A stretch of DNA of 55,182 nt from positions 1-55,182 of the forward strand of contig JAEYPB010000037.1 in NCBI GenBank assembly GCA_023411175.1, written 5' to 3'. The DNA comes from Bacillota bacterium (GTDB lineage: Bacteria > Bacillota > Clostridia > Christensenellales > Aristaeellaceae). The position numbers and the translations under genes are program-made. Below, in pieces: positions 42,056 to 50,398 of this stretch. How positions within the stretch are numbered: the first letter of the stretch is position 1; every line of letters begins with the position of its first letter. The notes beneath the pieces are model-generated. The model saw only the letters and a list, made by a program, of their open reading frames with translations, was not told the DNA's origin and did not search any database.

Positions 42056-42084
42056 ATTGTAGCACACATCCCGGCGGATGACAA
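42056..42084 (-). promoter_or_regulatory. Promoter of the ABC export operon
   Basis: On the minus strand TTGTCA (42079-42084), 17 bases, TACAAT (42056-42061), about 36 bases before the ATPase start. The match to the sigma-A consensus is very good. Confidence 0.78.
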
Positions 42085-42216
42085 TTCAGGGAATTAGACT
42101 TACGCCGCTGACAAAATGTTGCAGGGGGCTTCTTGCCAGCGCGCGAAAGCCGAGCTTTTGCGCGCGTATTATTTTCTTTGGCTGCGGCACAATAGACAGG
42201 CGAAGGAGTTGAAAAC

Positions 42217-42357
42217 ATGTCCATGATCGAATGCGGCCACTGCAGGCGCACGGCCGATGCCCGGACGATGACCGAGTGCGCGCGCTGTGGCGCGATGGTT
42301 TGCGAGAATTGCTCAAAGAGCGGCGAGGACTGCGAATCGGATCTGGAGATTCCCTGA
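42217..42357 (+). CDS. 46-residue cysteine-rich (zinc-ribbon-like) protein
   Basis: This short frame encodes 46 residues beginning M-S-M-I-E-C-G-H-C. Cysteines lie at 6, 9, 21, 24, 29, 32 and 39, giving three C-x2-C knuckles: C-G-H-C, C-A-R-C and C-E-N-C. Such spacing suggests one or two zinc sites. AAGGAG lies eight bases before the ATG and a 13-bp terminator hairpin follows 15 bases after the stop, so the unit looks like a complete small gene. The family is not recognised; B-box-like or small zinc-finger adaptor proteins are possibilities. The last residues are acidic. It is divergent from the ABC export operon. Confidence 0.68.
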   Translation: MSMIECGHCRRTADARTMTECARCGAMVCENCSKSGEDCESDLEIP

Positions 42358-42372
42358 AAAGTCAACTTACGA

Positions 42373-42413
42373 CTCAAAGCGCCCTTTCCCGGCCGGGGGG
42401 AGGGCGCTTTGAG
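42373..42413. terminator. Terminator between small zinc protein and phosphoesterase genes
   Basis: A 13-bp stem (CTCAAAGCGCCCT / AGGGCGCTTTGAG) lies between convergent genes. There is no T tract, but the stem and position suit a two-way terminator. Confidence 0.65.
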
Positions 42414-42472
42414 GCATCGAAAAGCTTATGGCAGGTTGTCATAACCCCGTGAAAAATTCAGTTCAGGAAACG

Positions 42473-43288
42473 CTATGGTTTGCTCTGAGCGCCCGAAAGC
42501 ATGATGAGCTGGATTTCCGGCGGGCAGTTGATCCGAAGCGGAATCCGGCTGGAGCCCAGCCCACCCGAAACCACGACGGTTGCGCCCTCCTCGCGCCGGA
42601 CGCCCCGGACGGTGAAAAAGCGCTGAGCGGGACGGACGCCATCAAAGCCAAAGTCGTAAAGCGTTCGCCCCATGAGGCGCACCTGCCCGCCGTGGGTGTG
42701 GCCGCACAGGATCAATTGCGCCGGACGCGTGCCGCGAAGCAGCCGCTCCAAGGGCGCGGGCGAGTGGGACAAAAGGATCTCCATCTCCCCCTCCCGCCGA
42801 GACCCGGCAAGGATGGACGCGTCCGGGCTGCCCAGGTAATCCTCGTCCAGCCCAAGAATTGTCAGCGCGCCGCCGTCCACCGGCAAAGTCCAGCGACCGT
42901 TTATGAGGATGCGCACCCCCGCTTCGAGCGCCATCTCCTCGAAGGCGTGTATCGAGCCTTTAAACGCGCGCCGGTCGTTGTTGCCCACCACGCCCGCCAT
43001 GCCCATAGGCGGCCGAAGGCGGGCGATTTTTTCAAACAGCCGCGCGGCGTGCACGCGGGTTTCGGCAAAGTCTCCGCCCCACAGGATCATGTCCGGCGCG
43101 AGGCCTTCAAGCTGTTCGATCAGCCCGTCGACGGCCGCGTCCGGGAAGGTGAAGCCCGCGTGCACGTCGGTGACAAACAGGATGCGCGCGCCCGACAGCC
43201 CTTTCGGAAGCCTCTCGACAATAAGGTTCAGCCGCTCCACCCTCGCGCCGTCCGGCGCCAGGCCGCGCACCCATACCCGCCCCGTCAC
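42473..43288 (-). CDS. Metallophosphoesterase
   Basis: This 271-residue calcineurin-like phosphoesterase has the full metal motif set: D-V-H (40-42), G-G-D-F (about 71-74), G-N-N-D (about 101-104), S-H-S-P and G-H-T-H-G-G. This is the YkuE/YaeI-like group, which lacks an obvious signal peptide here. Family members act on phospholipids or nucleotides, often at the membrane. Translation starts at GTG 43288, whose last bases overlap the TGA of the HD-domain gene (GTGA), so the two proteins are coupled. A phosphohydrolase next to an HD phosphohydrolase suggests a shared nucleotide-type pathway, but this is inference. Confidence 0.9.
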   Translation of the reverse strand: MTGRVWVRGLAPDGARVERLNLIVERLPKGLSGARILFVTDVHAGFTFPDAAVDGLIEQLEGLAPDMILWGGDFAETRVHAARLFEKIARLRPPMGMAGVVGNNDRRAFKGSIHAFEEMALEAGVRILINGRWTLPVDGGALTILGLDEDYLGSPDASILAGSRREGEMEILLSHSPAPLERLLRGTRPAQLILCGHTHGGQVRLMGRTLYDFGFDGVRPAQRFFTVRGVRREEGATVVVSGGLGSSRIPLRINCPPEIQLIMLSGAQSKP

Positions 43289-43956
43289 GCCAGCACCCCG
43301 TTCAGCCTGTCCTTCAGCGGACGGTCCCCCCTCGCCTCCTGCAAGAGGCTTTCATAGAACGCCCGCGCCGCCCGCGCTCTGGAGCGGGCCATCCCCGCGG
43401 CCTCGGGCGTAAAAAAGCCGTCGTACAGCTTCGAAAGCTTGAACACGTATTCATTCATGAAGCTCGGCTCACCCTCGTGCCCGTCCAGCGGCTCGCCGTC
43501 TCCATCCACCCGGTAGAGGGGCTCGTCCACCTTGCCCTGGTACACCAGAGTTCTGGCCACACCCATCGCACCCGCCACGTCCAGCTTGTCGGCGTCATAG
43601 AGAATCCTGGCTTCGATGGTCTCAGGCCGCGCGCCGCTCCGGTAGCGGTGTGCGCGGATCGCCTCCGAGACCCGCTGCGCCCGCGCCCTGTCCCAGCCAA
43701 GCCCGGTCAGGTGCTCAAAGGCCATGTCCGCGCCCGCGTCCGCGTGGCTGACCGACGGATCGCGAAACTGCGCGCCCCGGCCGATGTCGTGCAGGAGGCA
43801 GGCGGCGAGGAGAACGTCCATGTCGGCCTGCGGATGCCCTTCGGCGATGGCCAGCGCCGCGCGCAGCACCCGGTAAATATGCTCCGCGTCATGGGCGCTG
43901 TCCTTCATATGGCTGCGCATGATGCGCTCGATGGTTTCATATTCGGCTCTCGTCAA
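43285..43956 (-). CDS. HD-domain phosphohydrolase
   Basis: This 223-residue protein has a classical HD metal site: His22/His26 in H-D-A-E-H-I-Y-R-V, His56-Asp57 in L-L-H-D-I-G-R-G, and a late D-A-D-K-L-D segment near residue 125. HD proteins cleave nucleotides or phosphoesters; the group with H-I-x-R-V and D-A-D-x-L-D is often annotated as a phosphohydrolase of unknown substrate. The longest frame begins at 44049, but a consensus promoter (43976-44004) lies inside that extension. TTG 43956, eight bases after GGAGG, is therefore the probable start. It is translationally coupled to the metallophosphoesterase gene downstream. Confidence 0.87.
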   Translation of the reverse strand: MTRAEYETIERIMRSHMKDSAHDAEHIYRVLRAALAIAEGHPQADMDVLLAACLLHDIGRGAQFRDPSVSHADAGADMAFEHLTGLGWDRARAQRVSEAIRAHRYRSGARPETIEARILYDADKLDVAGAMGVARTLVYQGKVDEPLYRVDGDGEPLDGHEGEPSFMNEYVFKLSKLYDGFFTPEAAGMARSRARAARAFYESLLQEARGDRPLKDRLNGVLA

Positions 43957-43975
43957 GGCGTCCACCTCCGCTTGC

Positions 43976-44004
43976 AGTATAGAATGCCCGGGGCGGGGTG
44001 TCAA
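43976..44004 (-). promoter_or_regulatory. Consensus promoter of the HD-phosphoesterase pair
   Basis: On the minus strand TTGACA (43999-44004), 17 bases, TATACT (43976-43981), 20 bases before the TTG start. It decides against the longer reading frame. Confidence 0.8.
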
Positions 44005-44137
44005 GCCGCGCATATCGGAAAAGCGCTTCCGCAAAAACCCCCGTCCCATTAGAATGCGGAATTAACCTAGTCTCGCCGTCCCGAAGGGCCCGTTTGTGCT
44101 ATAATTCGGAAAAACGCGCGAATCGGGGGATTTTCTG

Positions 44138-44848
44138 ATGCGGCGCACACTCTGGACGAAGGCGCTCTCCGCCACGCTGCCGGTGTTGTTCGGCTATGTC
44201 CCGCTGGGCATGGCATTTGGCTTTCTGATGTCCTCCGCGGGCTACCGGCCCTTTGTCTCCGCCGCCATGAGCCTCTTTATGTACGCGGGTTCCGCCCAGT
44301 ACCTGGCGGTGAACCTCTTTTTGGAGAACGCGCCGCTTCTCACGATGTTCATGATGGTGTTCTTTCTGAACATCCGCCAGATGGTCTACGGCCTTTCGCT
44401 GATCGACCTGTACAGGGGCGCGGGCGCGTATAAACCCTACCTGATCTTCGCGCTGACCGACGAGGCCTACGCGCTCCTGGTCGGCGCGGAACTCCCCGAG
44501 GGGAAGGAGCGGGCGCCCTACCTCGCGCTGGTGACGGCGCTGTGCCAGAGCTACTGGGTGCTGGGCACGGTGCTCGGCGCGCTGGCGGGGGCGTTCATCC
44601 GCATCAACACGGCGGGCATGGACTTTATGCTGACGGCGCTCTTTCTGGTGCTGACGATCGACCTTATCCGGAAATACAGAATCTGGGAGCCCTTCGCGCT
44701 GGGCGCGCTGGCAGGGGTAATCGGCCTGGCCGCGGGCGGCCAGGCGCTGATGATGCCCGTGGCGCTTCTCATCGTCCTGGCGGCGCTCATCCTCTTTCGG
44801 AAGTTTTTTGAGGCTCGCCTGAGCGGCGGAGAGGGGGCAAAGACATGA
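44138..44848 (+). CDS. azlC: AzlC family branched-chain amino acid exporter subunit
   Basis: This 236-residue membrane protein has about seven helices and the AzlC opening A-T-L-P-V-L-F-G-Y-V-P-L-G-M-A-F-G-F. The Y-A-G-S-A-Q-Y and N-I-R-Q-M-V-Y-G motifs are also diagnostic. With AzlD it forms an exporter for branched-chain amino acids or analogues such as 4-azaleucine. A TATAAT at 44100-44105 lies 33 bases upstream of the start; the matching -35 is weak. The stop overlaps the azlD start by four bases. The regulator AzlB, present in Bacillus, is not here. Confidence 0.93.
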   Translation: MRRTLWTKALSATLPVLFGYVPLGMAFGFLMSSAGYRPFVSAAMSLFMYAGSAQYLAVNLFLENAPLLTMFMMVFFLNIRQMVYGLSLIDLYRGAGAYKPYLIFALTDEAYALLVGAELPEGKERAPYLALVTALCQSYWVLGTVLGALAGAFIRINTAGMDFMLTALFLVLTIDLIRKYRIWEPFALGALAGVIGLAAGGQALMMPVALLIVLAALILFRKFFEARLSGGEGAKT

Positions 44849-45177
44849 CGCGGGGCTTTTCGCTCTTTCTGGCGATCCTTTTGATGGCGGTGGCGACGGC
44901 GCTGACGCGGTTTTTGCCGTTTATGGTCTTTGGGCGCGGACGGAAGCCTCCTGAGATCATCAACTATCTGGGCCGCGCATTGCCGCCGGCGATGCTGACG
45001 CTGCTCGTCGTCTACTGCCTGCGGGGGATGGACTTCTCCGCCTTCCCCTTCGGCCTTTCGGAGATGATCGCCTGCGCGGCGGTGGCGGCGCTGCACCTGT
45101 GGCGCAAGAACGCGCTTATCTCGATCTTTGGCGGTACCGCGGTCTACATGGTTCTGGTACAGGTTGTATTCGCGTAA
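44845..45177 (+). CDS. azlD: AzlD family branched-chain amino acid exporter subunit
   Basis: This 110-residue, four-helix membrane protein is the small partner of AzlC. It shows the AzlD landmarks: A-V-A-T-A-L-T-R-F-L-P-F near the N-terminus, Y-L-G-R-A-L-P-P-A-M in the middle, and a final hydrophobic helix G-G-T-A-V-Y-M-V-L-V-Q. Start and azlC stop overlap as ATGA, so expression is coupled. Two hairpins follow between it and the convergent L,D-transpeptidase gene. Confidence 0.92.
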   Translation: MTRGFSLFLAILLMAVATALTRFLPFMVFGRGRKPPEIINYLGRALPPAMLTLLVVYCLRGMDFSAFPFGLSEMIACAAVAALHLWRKNALISIFGGTAVYMVLVQVVFA

Positions 45178-45232
45178 CAGACAAACTTCGGAGCCTTCCG
45201 CAAATTTACCGCGGCCTATGCGCCACAAGCAT

Positions 45233-45266
45233 ATTACGCCGCCGGCTTGCGTGCCGGCGGCGTAAT
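45233..45266. terminator. Hairpin after azlD
   Basis: The 14-bp stem attacgccgccggc pairs with gccggcggcgtaat (45253-45266) around a 6-base loop, 55 bases after the azlD stop. There is no T tract. Confidence 0.6.
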
Positions 45267-45286
45267 ACATTCCTTCACCCAGCAAA

Positions 45287-45318
45287 GCGCCCGGAAACCC
45301 CTGCGGGTTTACGGGCGC
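45287..45318 (-). terminator. Hairpin after the second L,D-transpeptidase gene
   Basis: The stem gcgcccg-g-aaaccc pairs with gggttt-a-cgggcgc around CTGC, eight bases beyond the stop at 45326 on the minus strand. Confidence 0.6.
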
Positions 45319-45325
45319 GATTGCT

Positions 45326-47275
45326 TTAGTAGACGACGATCTTCGTCTTGGCCGGGCAGTTCTGGTAGATCCACTTGGCGTTCTCGACGCTCAGGCGGAC
45401 GCAGCCGTGGGAGGCCTTCCTGCCCAGGTTGCGGACGGAGCCGCTGGTGGGCGAGCTGTCCTTCGAGTTGTAGAGCACCGAGTGGAACATGATGTCCCCC
45501 TGGATGTAGTAGGCGTACTGTGCCCACACGAAGAACTTCTTGAAGTAGTGCCAGCGCGCGCCGGGGCCAGTGGATGCCTGGAAGGTGCCCTTCGGCGTCG
45601 GCGTCGAATTGAGGCCGGTGGAGCACTTCATCGTGCGAACCAGAATGGTGTATTCCTCGTTCTCGTCCGGGGCGTAGGCGTAAACCCGCTGTTTGGCAAT
45701 CGAAACTTTGAGCATGTAGGGTTTGAGCGCCTTCTTCGCGTTTTCGCTGAACAGCGCGTTCAGCGTGGCGTTGCCGGCGACGCCGTCCTGGCTGATCTTC
45801 GAACGCTTCTGGAATTCCTTGATCGCCCTTGCGGTGCCGGGGCCGTAGGCTCCGTCCGCCGAAGTGTACAGGTACTCCAGGTCGTAGAGCCTGCGCTGCA
45901 CCCGCTTGACTTCCTCACCGGAAGCGCCGCTTTCCATGGCGCCGGGGATCTCGGGGAAGCTTTCGGCGTAGAACTTGTCCAGCAGCAGCGGGTCTGCGAC
46001 GCCGTTGATGACCGTCTCAAGCTGACCTTCGTCAATCTTGATCTCGGCGGCGGGGGTGCCGCTTGCCATCGCCTCGGCATAGAGTTCCTCGCGCTCCTGC
46101 GCCTGGAAGTACGCCTGCAGGTTCTGGATGGCGCGCTCGGTGGCGGCGCCATAGCTGCCGTCGGGCGAGCCCACCATGAAGCCCAGCGCGCGCAGGCGCT
46201 TTTGCAGCTTCAGGACTTCGTCTCCTGAGGAGCCCTTCGCCATCATCGGGTGGTCGGGCGCCTTGGCGGCGCCGGAGAACAGTAGCTTCTGAAGCTCGAT
46301 GTCCGCGCTTCCGCTCTGCGAAAGACCGTTGTAGTGCTGCAAAAGCCGCACGCTCAACTGGGTGCCGGGGCCGTAGTAGCCGTCGGGTGCGCCGATCAGG
46401 TAGCCCATGGCGGACAGCCTGCGCTGCAGGCGCAGAACCTCGGCGCCCTTGTCTCCGTACTGAAGGCTGGCCCTTGCGGCGGGGAACTCATCCGACATCA
46501 AAAAGGCGATCAGCGTGCTGTTGGCAATGCCGTCGACTTCCGTCGAGGGAGTGGGTCCGGGCTCAGGAGTCGGCAGGGGCGTGGCGTCAGGGTTTGGGGT
46601 GGCCGACGGATCGGGCGTCGGGGTTGGAGCGGGCGTGGGCGTTGCGTTCGCGTCGATTTCGTCCTGCTCCAGCTGGCGCACGTACTCCTGCAGCTCGGAG
46701 ACCGCCGCGGCGGTTCCCTTGCCGAACTGGCCGTCCGCGGAGCCTTCCAGATAGCCCAGAAGGATCAGTTTCTCCTGAAGCGCGCGGGTTGCGTCGTTCT
46801 TCGAGCCGCGCTGAAGCGACTCATAGTAGGGTGTGGTCACGGTGACGCCGGTCAGGTAGATTTTTCCACCCACCGCCTGCTCGGCGGCGGCGTCAATCGC
46901 GCCGGAAACGGCAGCCTTGACCGATTCCGAGATCTGCTGGGCGGTCATCCCCGATCCGGAAGCGATCCGGTCGTAGACCTCCGCCGCAAAGCGCTCGGAC
47001 ATCTCCGTCCAGGCGGCGTCGGCCGGCTTGGCCGTGAGCGAAAAGATCAGTTCCGTGTGTACGGGCTGCCCGTCAAGCTGACTGTCAAGCGCCAGACGCT
47101 TCTCGACAAGGGCAGTCCCCTCGGGGACGTCCGGTGTAACGCCGAGCTGGGCACTGTCGGGCTCGTAGGCTCCAAGAAGGGAACCGTCGCCGCGCTGTGC
47201 CTGGACGGTCAGGTATGCGCTCAGCGTTAGGGCCAGGCATAGGGCCAGGGCAATCATGGCGTGGATGCGTTTCAT
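45326..47275 (-). CDS. Large secreted L,D-transpeptidase with four peptidoglycan-binding repeats
   Basis: This 649-residue exported enzyme has a signal peptide (about 1-26, ending V-Q-A) and a unique N-terminal domain (about 30-150) with no recognised family. A first PG_binding_1 repeat (about 157-200) and a Pro/Thr/Asp linker follow. Three more repeats come next (about 275-315, 355-395 and 465-510), with the recurring G-x-x-G-x-E-V and D-G-x-Y-G-x-x-T patterns. The YkuD domain has His623 and Cys625 in S-H-G-C-V-R-L near the C-terminus. It should cross-link peptidoglycan outside the cell. Plan and catalytic end closely match the enzyme at 4489-5886, so they are paralogues. GGAGG lies six bases before the ATG at 47275. 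Confidence 0.92.
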   Translation of the reverse strand: MKRIHAMIALALCLALTLSAYLTVQAQRGDGSLLGAYEPDSAQLGVTPDVPEGTALVEKRLALDSQLDGQPVHTELIFSLTAKPADAAWTEMSERFAAEVYDRIASGSGMTAQQISESVKAAVSGAIDAAAEQAVGGKIYLTGVTVTTPYYESLQRGSKNDATRALQEKLILLGYLEGSADGQFGKGTAAAVSELQEYVRQLEQDEIDANATPTPAPTPTPDPSATPNPDATPLPTPEPGPTPSTEVDGIANSTLIAFLMSDEFPAARASLQYGDKGAEVLRLQRRLSAMGYLIGAPDGYYGPGTQLSVRLLQHYNGLSQSGSADIELQKLLFSGAAKAPDHPMMAKGSSGDEVLKLQKRLRALGFMVGSPDGSYGAATERAIQNLQAYFQAQEREELYAEAMASGTPAAEIKIDEGQLETVINGVADPLLLDKFYAESFPEIPGAMESGASGEEVKRVQRRLYDLEYLYTSADGAYGPGTARAIKEFQKRSKISQDGVAGNATLNALFSENAKKALKPYMLKVSIAKQRVYAYAPDENEEYTILVRTMKCSTGLNSTPTPKGTFQASTGPGARWHYFKKFFVWAQYAYYIQGDIMFHSVLYNSKDSSPTSGSVRNLGRKASHGCVRLSVENAKWIYQNCPAKTKIVVY

Positions 47276-47399
47276 GTCATTCCTCCGGTCTTGGTTTATT
47301 GCGTCCGTCACAAATACAGACGGGGGCGACGGTCCGTTTGTTGCCCCGCGCCGACGAAATTCGGCATAAAATCCGCTGAATATTTTTAACAGTCGGCTC

Positions 47400-47428
47400 T
47401 TTAAAACCGCCCTCCTATAATGTATAAT
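47400..47428 (+). promoter_or_regulatory. Promoter for pta
   Basis: TATAAT occurs twice, at 47416-47421 and 47423-47428. The second has a TTTAAA (47400-47405) 17 bases upstream, 54 bases before the pta start. Confidence 0.55.
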
Positions 47429-47482
47429 GATTTGGTGTGATTGTGAATCATAGAATTCAGGAAAACCGGGAGGAGAAACGTC

Positions 47483-48484
47483 ATGGCACTTATTGATAAG
47501 ATTATGGCGCAGGCGAAGGCGGATGTGCGCCACATTGTTCTGCCGGAGGGCGAGGAGAAGCGCAACATCGCGGCGGCCTCGAGGATTGTAAAGGAAGGCC
47601 TTGCCCGCATTACCCTGCTCGGCAACAAAGCGAAGATTCTCGAAACGGCCCAGGCTCTAGGTGTAGACCTGAGCGGCGCGGAAGTCATTGACCCCGCCTC
47701 GAGCGACAAGGCAAAGCCTTACGCCGAGGCGCTTAATATGCTGCGCAAGGAAAAGGGCATGACCGAGGACGAGGCCGCGAAAAAGATGGGCGACCCCATG
47801 TACTACGGCGTGATGATGGTCAAGGCAGGCGACGCGGACGGCCTCGTCTCCGGCGCGATCCATTCCACCGGCGACATGCTGCGCCCCGCGCTGCAGATCA
47901 TCAAATCCAAGCCCGGCATCAAGACGGTATCCTCCTGCTTTTTGATGGAGTGCCCCGATCAGTCCTACGGCGAGGGCGGCGTGATGATCTTCGCGGACTG
48001 CGCGGTGATTCCGAACCCCACCGCCGAGGAACTCGCCAACATCGCCGTGGCCGCGGCGGATTCCGCCAAGAGCCTGGCCGGCATGGAGCCGAAGGTGGCG
48101 CTTCTTTCCTTCTCCACCAAGGGCAGCGCCAAGCACGACCTGGTGACCAAGGTGCAGGAAGCCACCCGCATCGCGAAGGAACTGGCGCCCTCCCTCAAGC
48201 TGGATGGCGAGCTCCAGGCCGACGCGGCGCTGGTTGAGGCGGTGGGCCAGCTCAAGAGCCCCGGCTCCGAGGTGGCGGGCCGCGCCAACGTCCTGGTCTT
48301 CCCGGATCTTCAGTCCGGAAACATCGGCTACAAGCTGGTGCAGCGGCTGGGCGGGGCGGAGGCCTACGGCCCCGTGCTCCAGGGCCTCGCCAAGCCCTGC
48401 AACGACCTCTCCCGCGGCTGCTCGGTGGAGGATATCGTCGCCACCGTCGCCATCACCGCGGTGCAGGCGCAGCAGAGCCGCTGA
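47483..48484 (+). CDS. pta: Phosphate acetyltransferase
   Basis: This 333-residue short-form Pta interconverts acetyl-CoA and acetyl phosphate. The N-terminal I-V-L-P-E-G-E-E-K-R motif, the D-G-L-V-S-G-A-I-H-S-T-G-D segment (about 113-125), the F-A-D-C-A-V-I-P-N-P block (about 170) and the C-terminal V-F-P-D-L-Q-S-G-N-I-G-Y-K region are all present. These separate it from phosphate butyryltransferase. It is followed by ackA, the usual partner. Together they make ATP by substrate-level phosphorylation during fermentation to acetate. GGAGGAG precedes the ATG. The 158-base gap to ackA has no obvious terminator, so co-transcription is likely. Confidence 0.96.
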   Translation: MALIDKIMAQAKADVRHIVLPEGEEKRNIAAASRIVKEGLARITLLGNKAKILETAQALGVDLSGAEVIDPASSDKAKPYAEALNMLRKEKGMTEDEAAKKMGDPMYYGVMMVKAGDADGLVSGAIHSTGDMLRPALQIIKSKPGIKTVSSCFLMECPDQSYGEGGVMIFADCAVIPNPTAEELANIAVAAADSAKSLAGMEPKVALLSFSTKGSAKHDLVTKVQEATRIAKELAPSLKLDGELQADAALVEAVGQLKSPGSEVAGRANVLVFPDLQSGNIGYKLVQRLGGAEAYGPVLQGLAKPCNDLSRGCSVEDIVATVAITAVQAQQSR

Positions 48485-48642
48485 ACCGGCGGGTATTCGC
48501 TTCGAAGGCGGAAGGCCGCAGGTTTCGTGGCCCTATGGAAAAGGCGTACGCAAGGCCCTTTGGTCCCGAACCGTAAAGCCGCAGGTCTTCACGATTTCCG
48601 CGCGCCATGCGCATACATACTAAGAAGGGGTTTGAAACTTCC

Positions 48643-49824
48643 ATGAAAATTCTGGTCATCAACGCGGGCTCCTCGTCTCTCAAGTATCAGCTGATCGACA
48701 TGCAGGGCGAGGCCGTCCTGGCCAAGGGATTGGCCGAGCGCATCGGCATCGAGGGCTCAAAGCTCACCCATCAGTACGGCGACGATAAGTACGTCGTCGA
48801 GCAGCCGATGAAGAGCCACACGGACGCGATTCAGCTGGTTCTGGACGCGCTGATCGATCCCGCCCACGGCGTCATCACCTCCATTGACGAGATCGGCGCG
48901 GTGGGCCACCGCGTGCTGCACGGCGGCGACAAGTTCACCGCCTCCTGCGTGATCGACGAGCCCGTCGAGAAGGCCATCGAAGACTGCATCCCGCTGGGCC
49001 CGCTGCACAACCCGGCGAACCTGATGGGCATCCGCGCCTGCCAGCGCGTCATGCCGGACACCAAGCAGGTGGCCGTGTTCGATACCGCCTTCCACCAGAC
49101 CATGCCCGCGAAGGCGTATCTGTACGGCATTCCGATGGAATACTACAAAAAGCACGCCATCCGCCGCTACGGCTTCCACGGCACCAGCCACCGCTTCGTG
49201 TCGGCCCGCGCGGTGCAGCTGACCGGCGCGAAGAAGCTGGTCGTATGCCATCTGGGCAACGGCTCCTCCCTGTCCGCGGTGGTGGACGGCAAGTGCGTGG
49301 ATACCTCGATGGGCCTGACGCCCCTTGAAGGCGTGCTGATGGGCACCCGCTCCGGCTCTCTGGATCCGGCCGTCGTCTCGACCCTCGCCGTCCGCGAGAA
49401 CATGTCCGCCGAGCAGGTGGTGGATATGCTCAACAAGAAGTCCGGCCTCGCGGGCCTCAGCGGCCGCTCCAGCGACATGCGCGACGTGGTCGCCGGCGCG
49501 AAAGAAGGCGACGAGCGCTGCAAGGTCACCCGCGAAATGTGGGCCTACGGCATCCGCAAGTACATCGGCGCCTACGCCGCCGCGATGGGCGGTCTGGATC
49601 TGATCGCCTTCACCGCCGGCATCGGCGAGAACGACGCGCCCGCCCGCGCCGAAATCTGCGAGGGGCTGGAGTTCCTGGGCGTTTCGATCGACCCGAAGAA
49701 GAACGACGGCAAGCGCTCCGAAGGCGAAATCTCGGCGGACGATTCCAAAGTCAAGGTGTGGGTCATCCCCACCAACGAGGAGCTGGCCATCGCCCGCGAC
49801 ACGCTGGAGCTTACGCAAAAATAA
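48643..49824 (+). CDS. ackA: Acetate kinase
   Basis: This 393-residue ASKHA-family kinase transfers phosphate from acetyl phosphate to ADP, forming acetate and ATP. Diagnostic motifs are N-A-G-S-S-S-L-K (about 7-14), R-V-L-H-G-G, F-D-T-A-F-H-Q-T-M-P, R-R-Y-G-F-H-G-T-S-H and G-T-R-S-G-S-L-D-P, with the C-terminal T-A-G-I-G-E-N. The frame is open from 48607, but ATG 48643 gives the family start M-K-I-L-V-I-N-A-G. AAGGGG lies 12 bases before it, a rather long spacing. It follows pta and uses its product. A new promoter for the next genes begins only two bases after the stop codon. Confidence 0.96.
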   Translation: MKILVINAGSSSLKYQLIDMQGEAVLAKGLAERIGIEGSKLTHQYGDDKYVVEQPMKSHTDAIQLVLDALIDPAHGVITSIDEIGAVGHRVLHGGDKFTASCVIDEPVEKAIEDCIPLGPLHNPANLMGIRACQRVMPDTKQVAVFDTAFHQTMPAKAYLYGIPMEYYKKHAIRRYGFHGTSHRFVSARAVQLTGAKKLVVCHLGNGSSLSAVVDGKCVDTSMGLTPLEGVLMGTRSGSLDPAVVSTLAVRENMSAEQVVDMLNKKSGLAGLSGRSSDMRDVVAGAKEGDERCKVTREMWAYGIRKYIGAYAAAMGGLDLIAFTAGIGENDAPARAEICEGLEFLGVSIDPKKNDGKRSEGEISADDSKVKVWVIPTNEELAIARDTLELTQK

Positions 49825-49825
49825 T

Positions 49826-49854
49826 TTGACAAACCAGCCATCCCGCTCTATAAT
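49826..49854 (+). promoter_or_regulatory. Perfect-consensus promoter for the DUF177-rpmF pair
   Basis: TTGACA (49826-49831), 17 bases, TATAAT (49849-49854). This is an exact sigma-A consensus, 32 bases before the start at 49887, fitting a highly expressed ribosomal-protein transcript. Confidence 0.88.
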
Positions 49855-49886
49855 AAGCTGGTTAGTCCCTGCGAGGTGATTATCCC

Positions 49887-50396
49887 ATGATCGATGTGTC
49901 TGCCGCGCTCAAGAACCCCGGTCAGACTTACCCCTTTCAAAGCGCGCTGACGCTGGAACCGATGGACGTTATGAGCGACGAAGTCCTCCTGACGGACATC
50001 CTTCTAAAGGGTGAATTCACGGGCGCAGGCGAATCGGTTTCGGTCCGGGGGAATGTGCGCGCGACGCTGAATGCTCACTGTGCGCGGTGCCTCAAGGCGG
50101 TTTCACAGCCGCTCACGGCTGAAATCGACGAGGTGTTTGTGCGAGAGCCGGACCCCGAGAACCCCGACCAGCGGCTCATGGACGGCTACCAGATCGACAT
50201 GACGGGCCCTGCCCGGGAAGCGCTCGTTCTGGAGATGCCGATGCGGCTTCTGTGCCGGAAGGATTGCGAAGGGCTCTGTCCGGTTTGTGGCGCTAACCTC
50301 AACGAAAACCAATGCGATTGCCGGAAGGGTGACCCCAAGGCCAACCCCTTTCAGGCTCTCAGCGGACTATTTACCAGCGACGACGAGGAGGTGTAA
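49887..50396 (+). CDS. YceD/DUF177 family protein
   Basis: This 169-residue protein is of the DUF177 (YceD) family, almost always encoded just before rpmF. A conserved C-A-R-C-L motif lies near residue 66. Near the C-terminus are C-R-K-D-C-E-G-L-C-P-V-C-G-x-N-L-N-E-N-Q-C-D-C and the D-P-(R/K)-x-x-x-F-Q-A-L motif, likely zinc ligands. In bacteria and chloroplasts the family is linked to 23S rRNA accumulation or large-subunit assembly. The rpmF start is two bases after its stop, so translation is coupled. The ATG has GAGGTG upstream. Confidence 0.9.
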   Translation: MIDVSAALKNPGQTYPFQSALTLEPMDVMSDEVLLTDILLKGEFTGAGESVSVRGNVRATLNAHCARCLKAVSQPLTAEIDEVFVREPDPENPDQRLMDGYQIDMTGPAREALVLEMPMRLLCRKDCEGLCPVCGANLNENQCDCRKGDPKANPFQALSGLFTSDDEEV

Positions 50397-50398
50397 CC

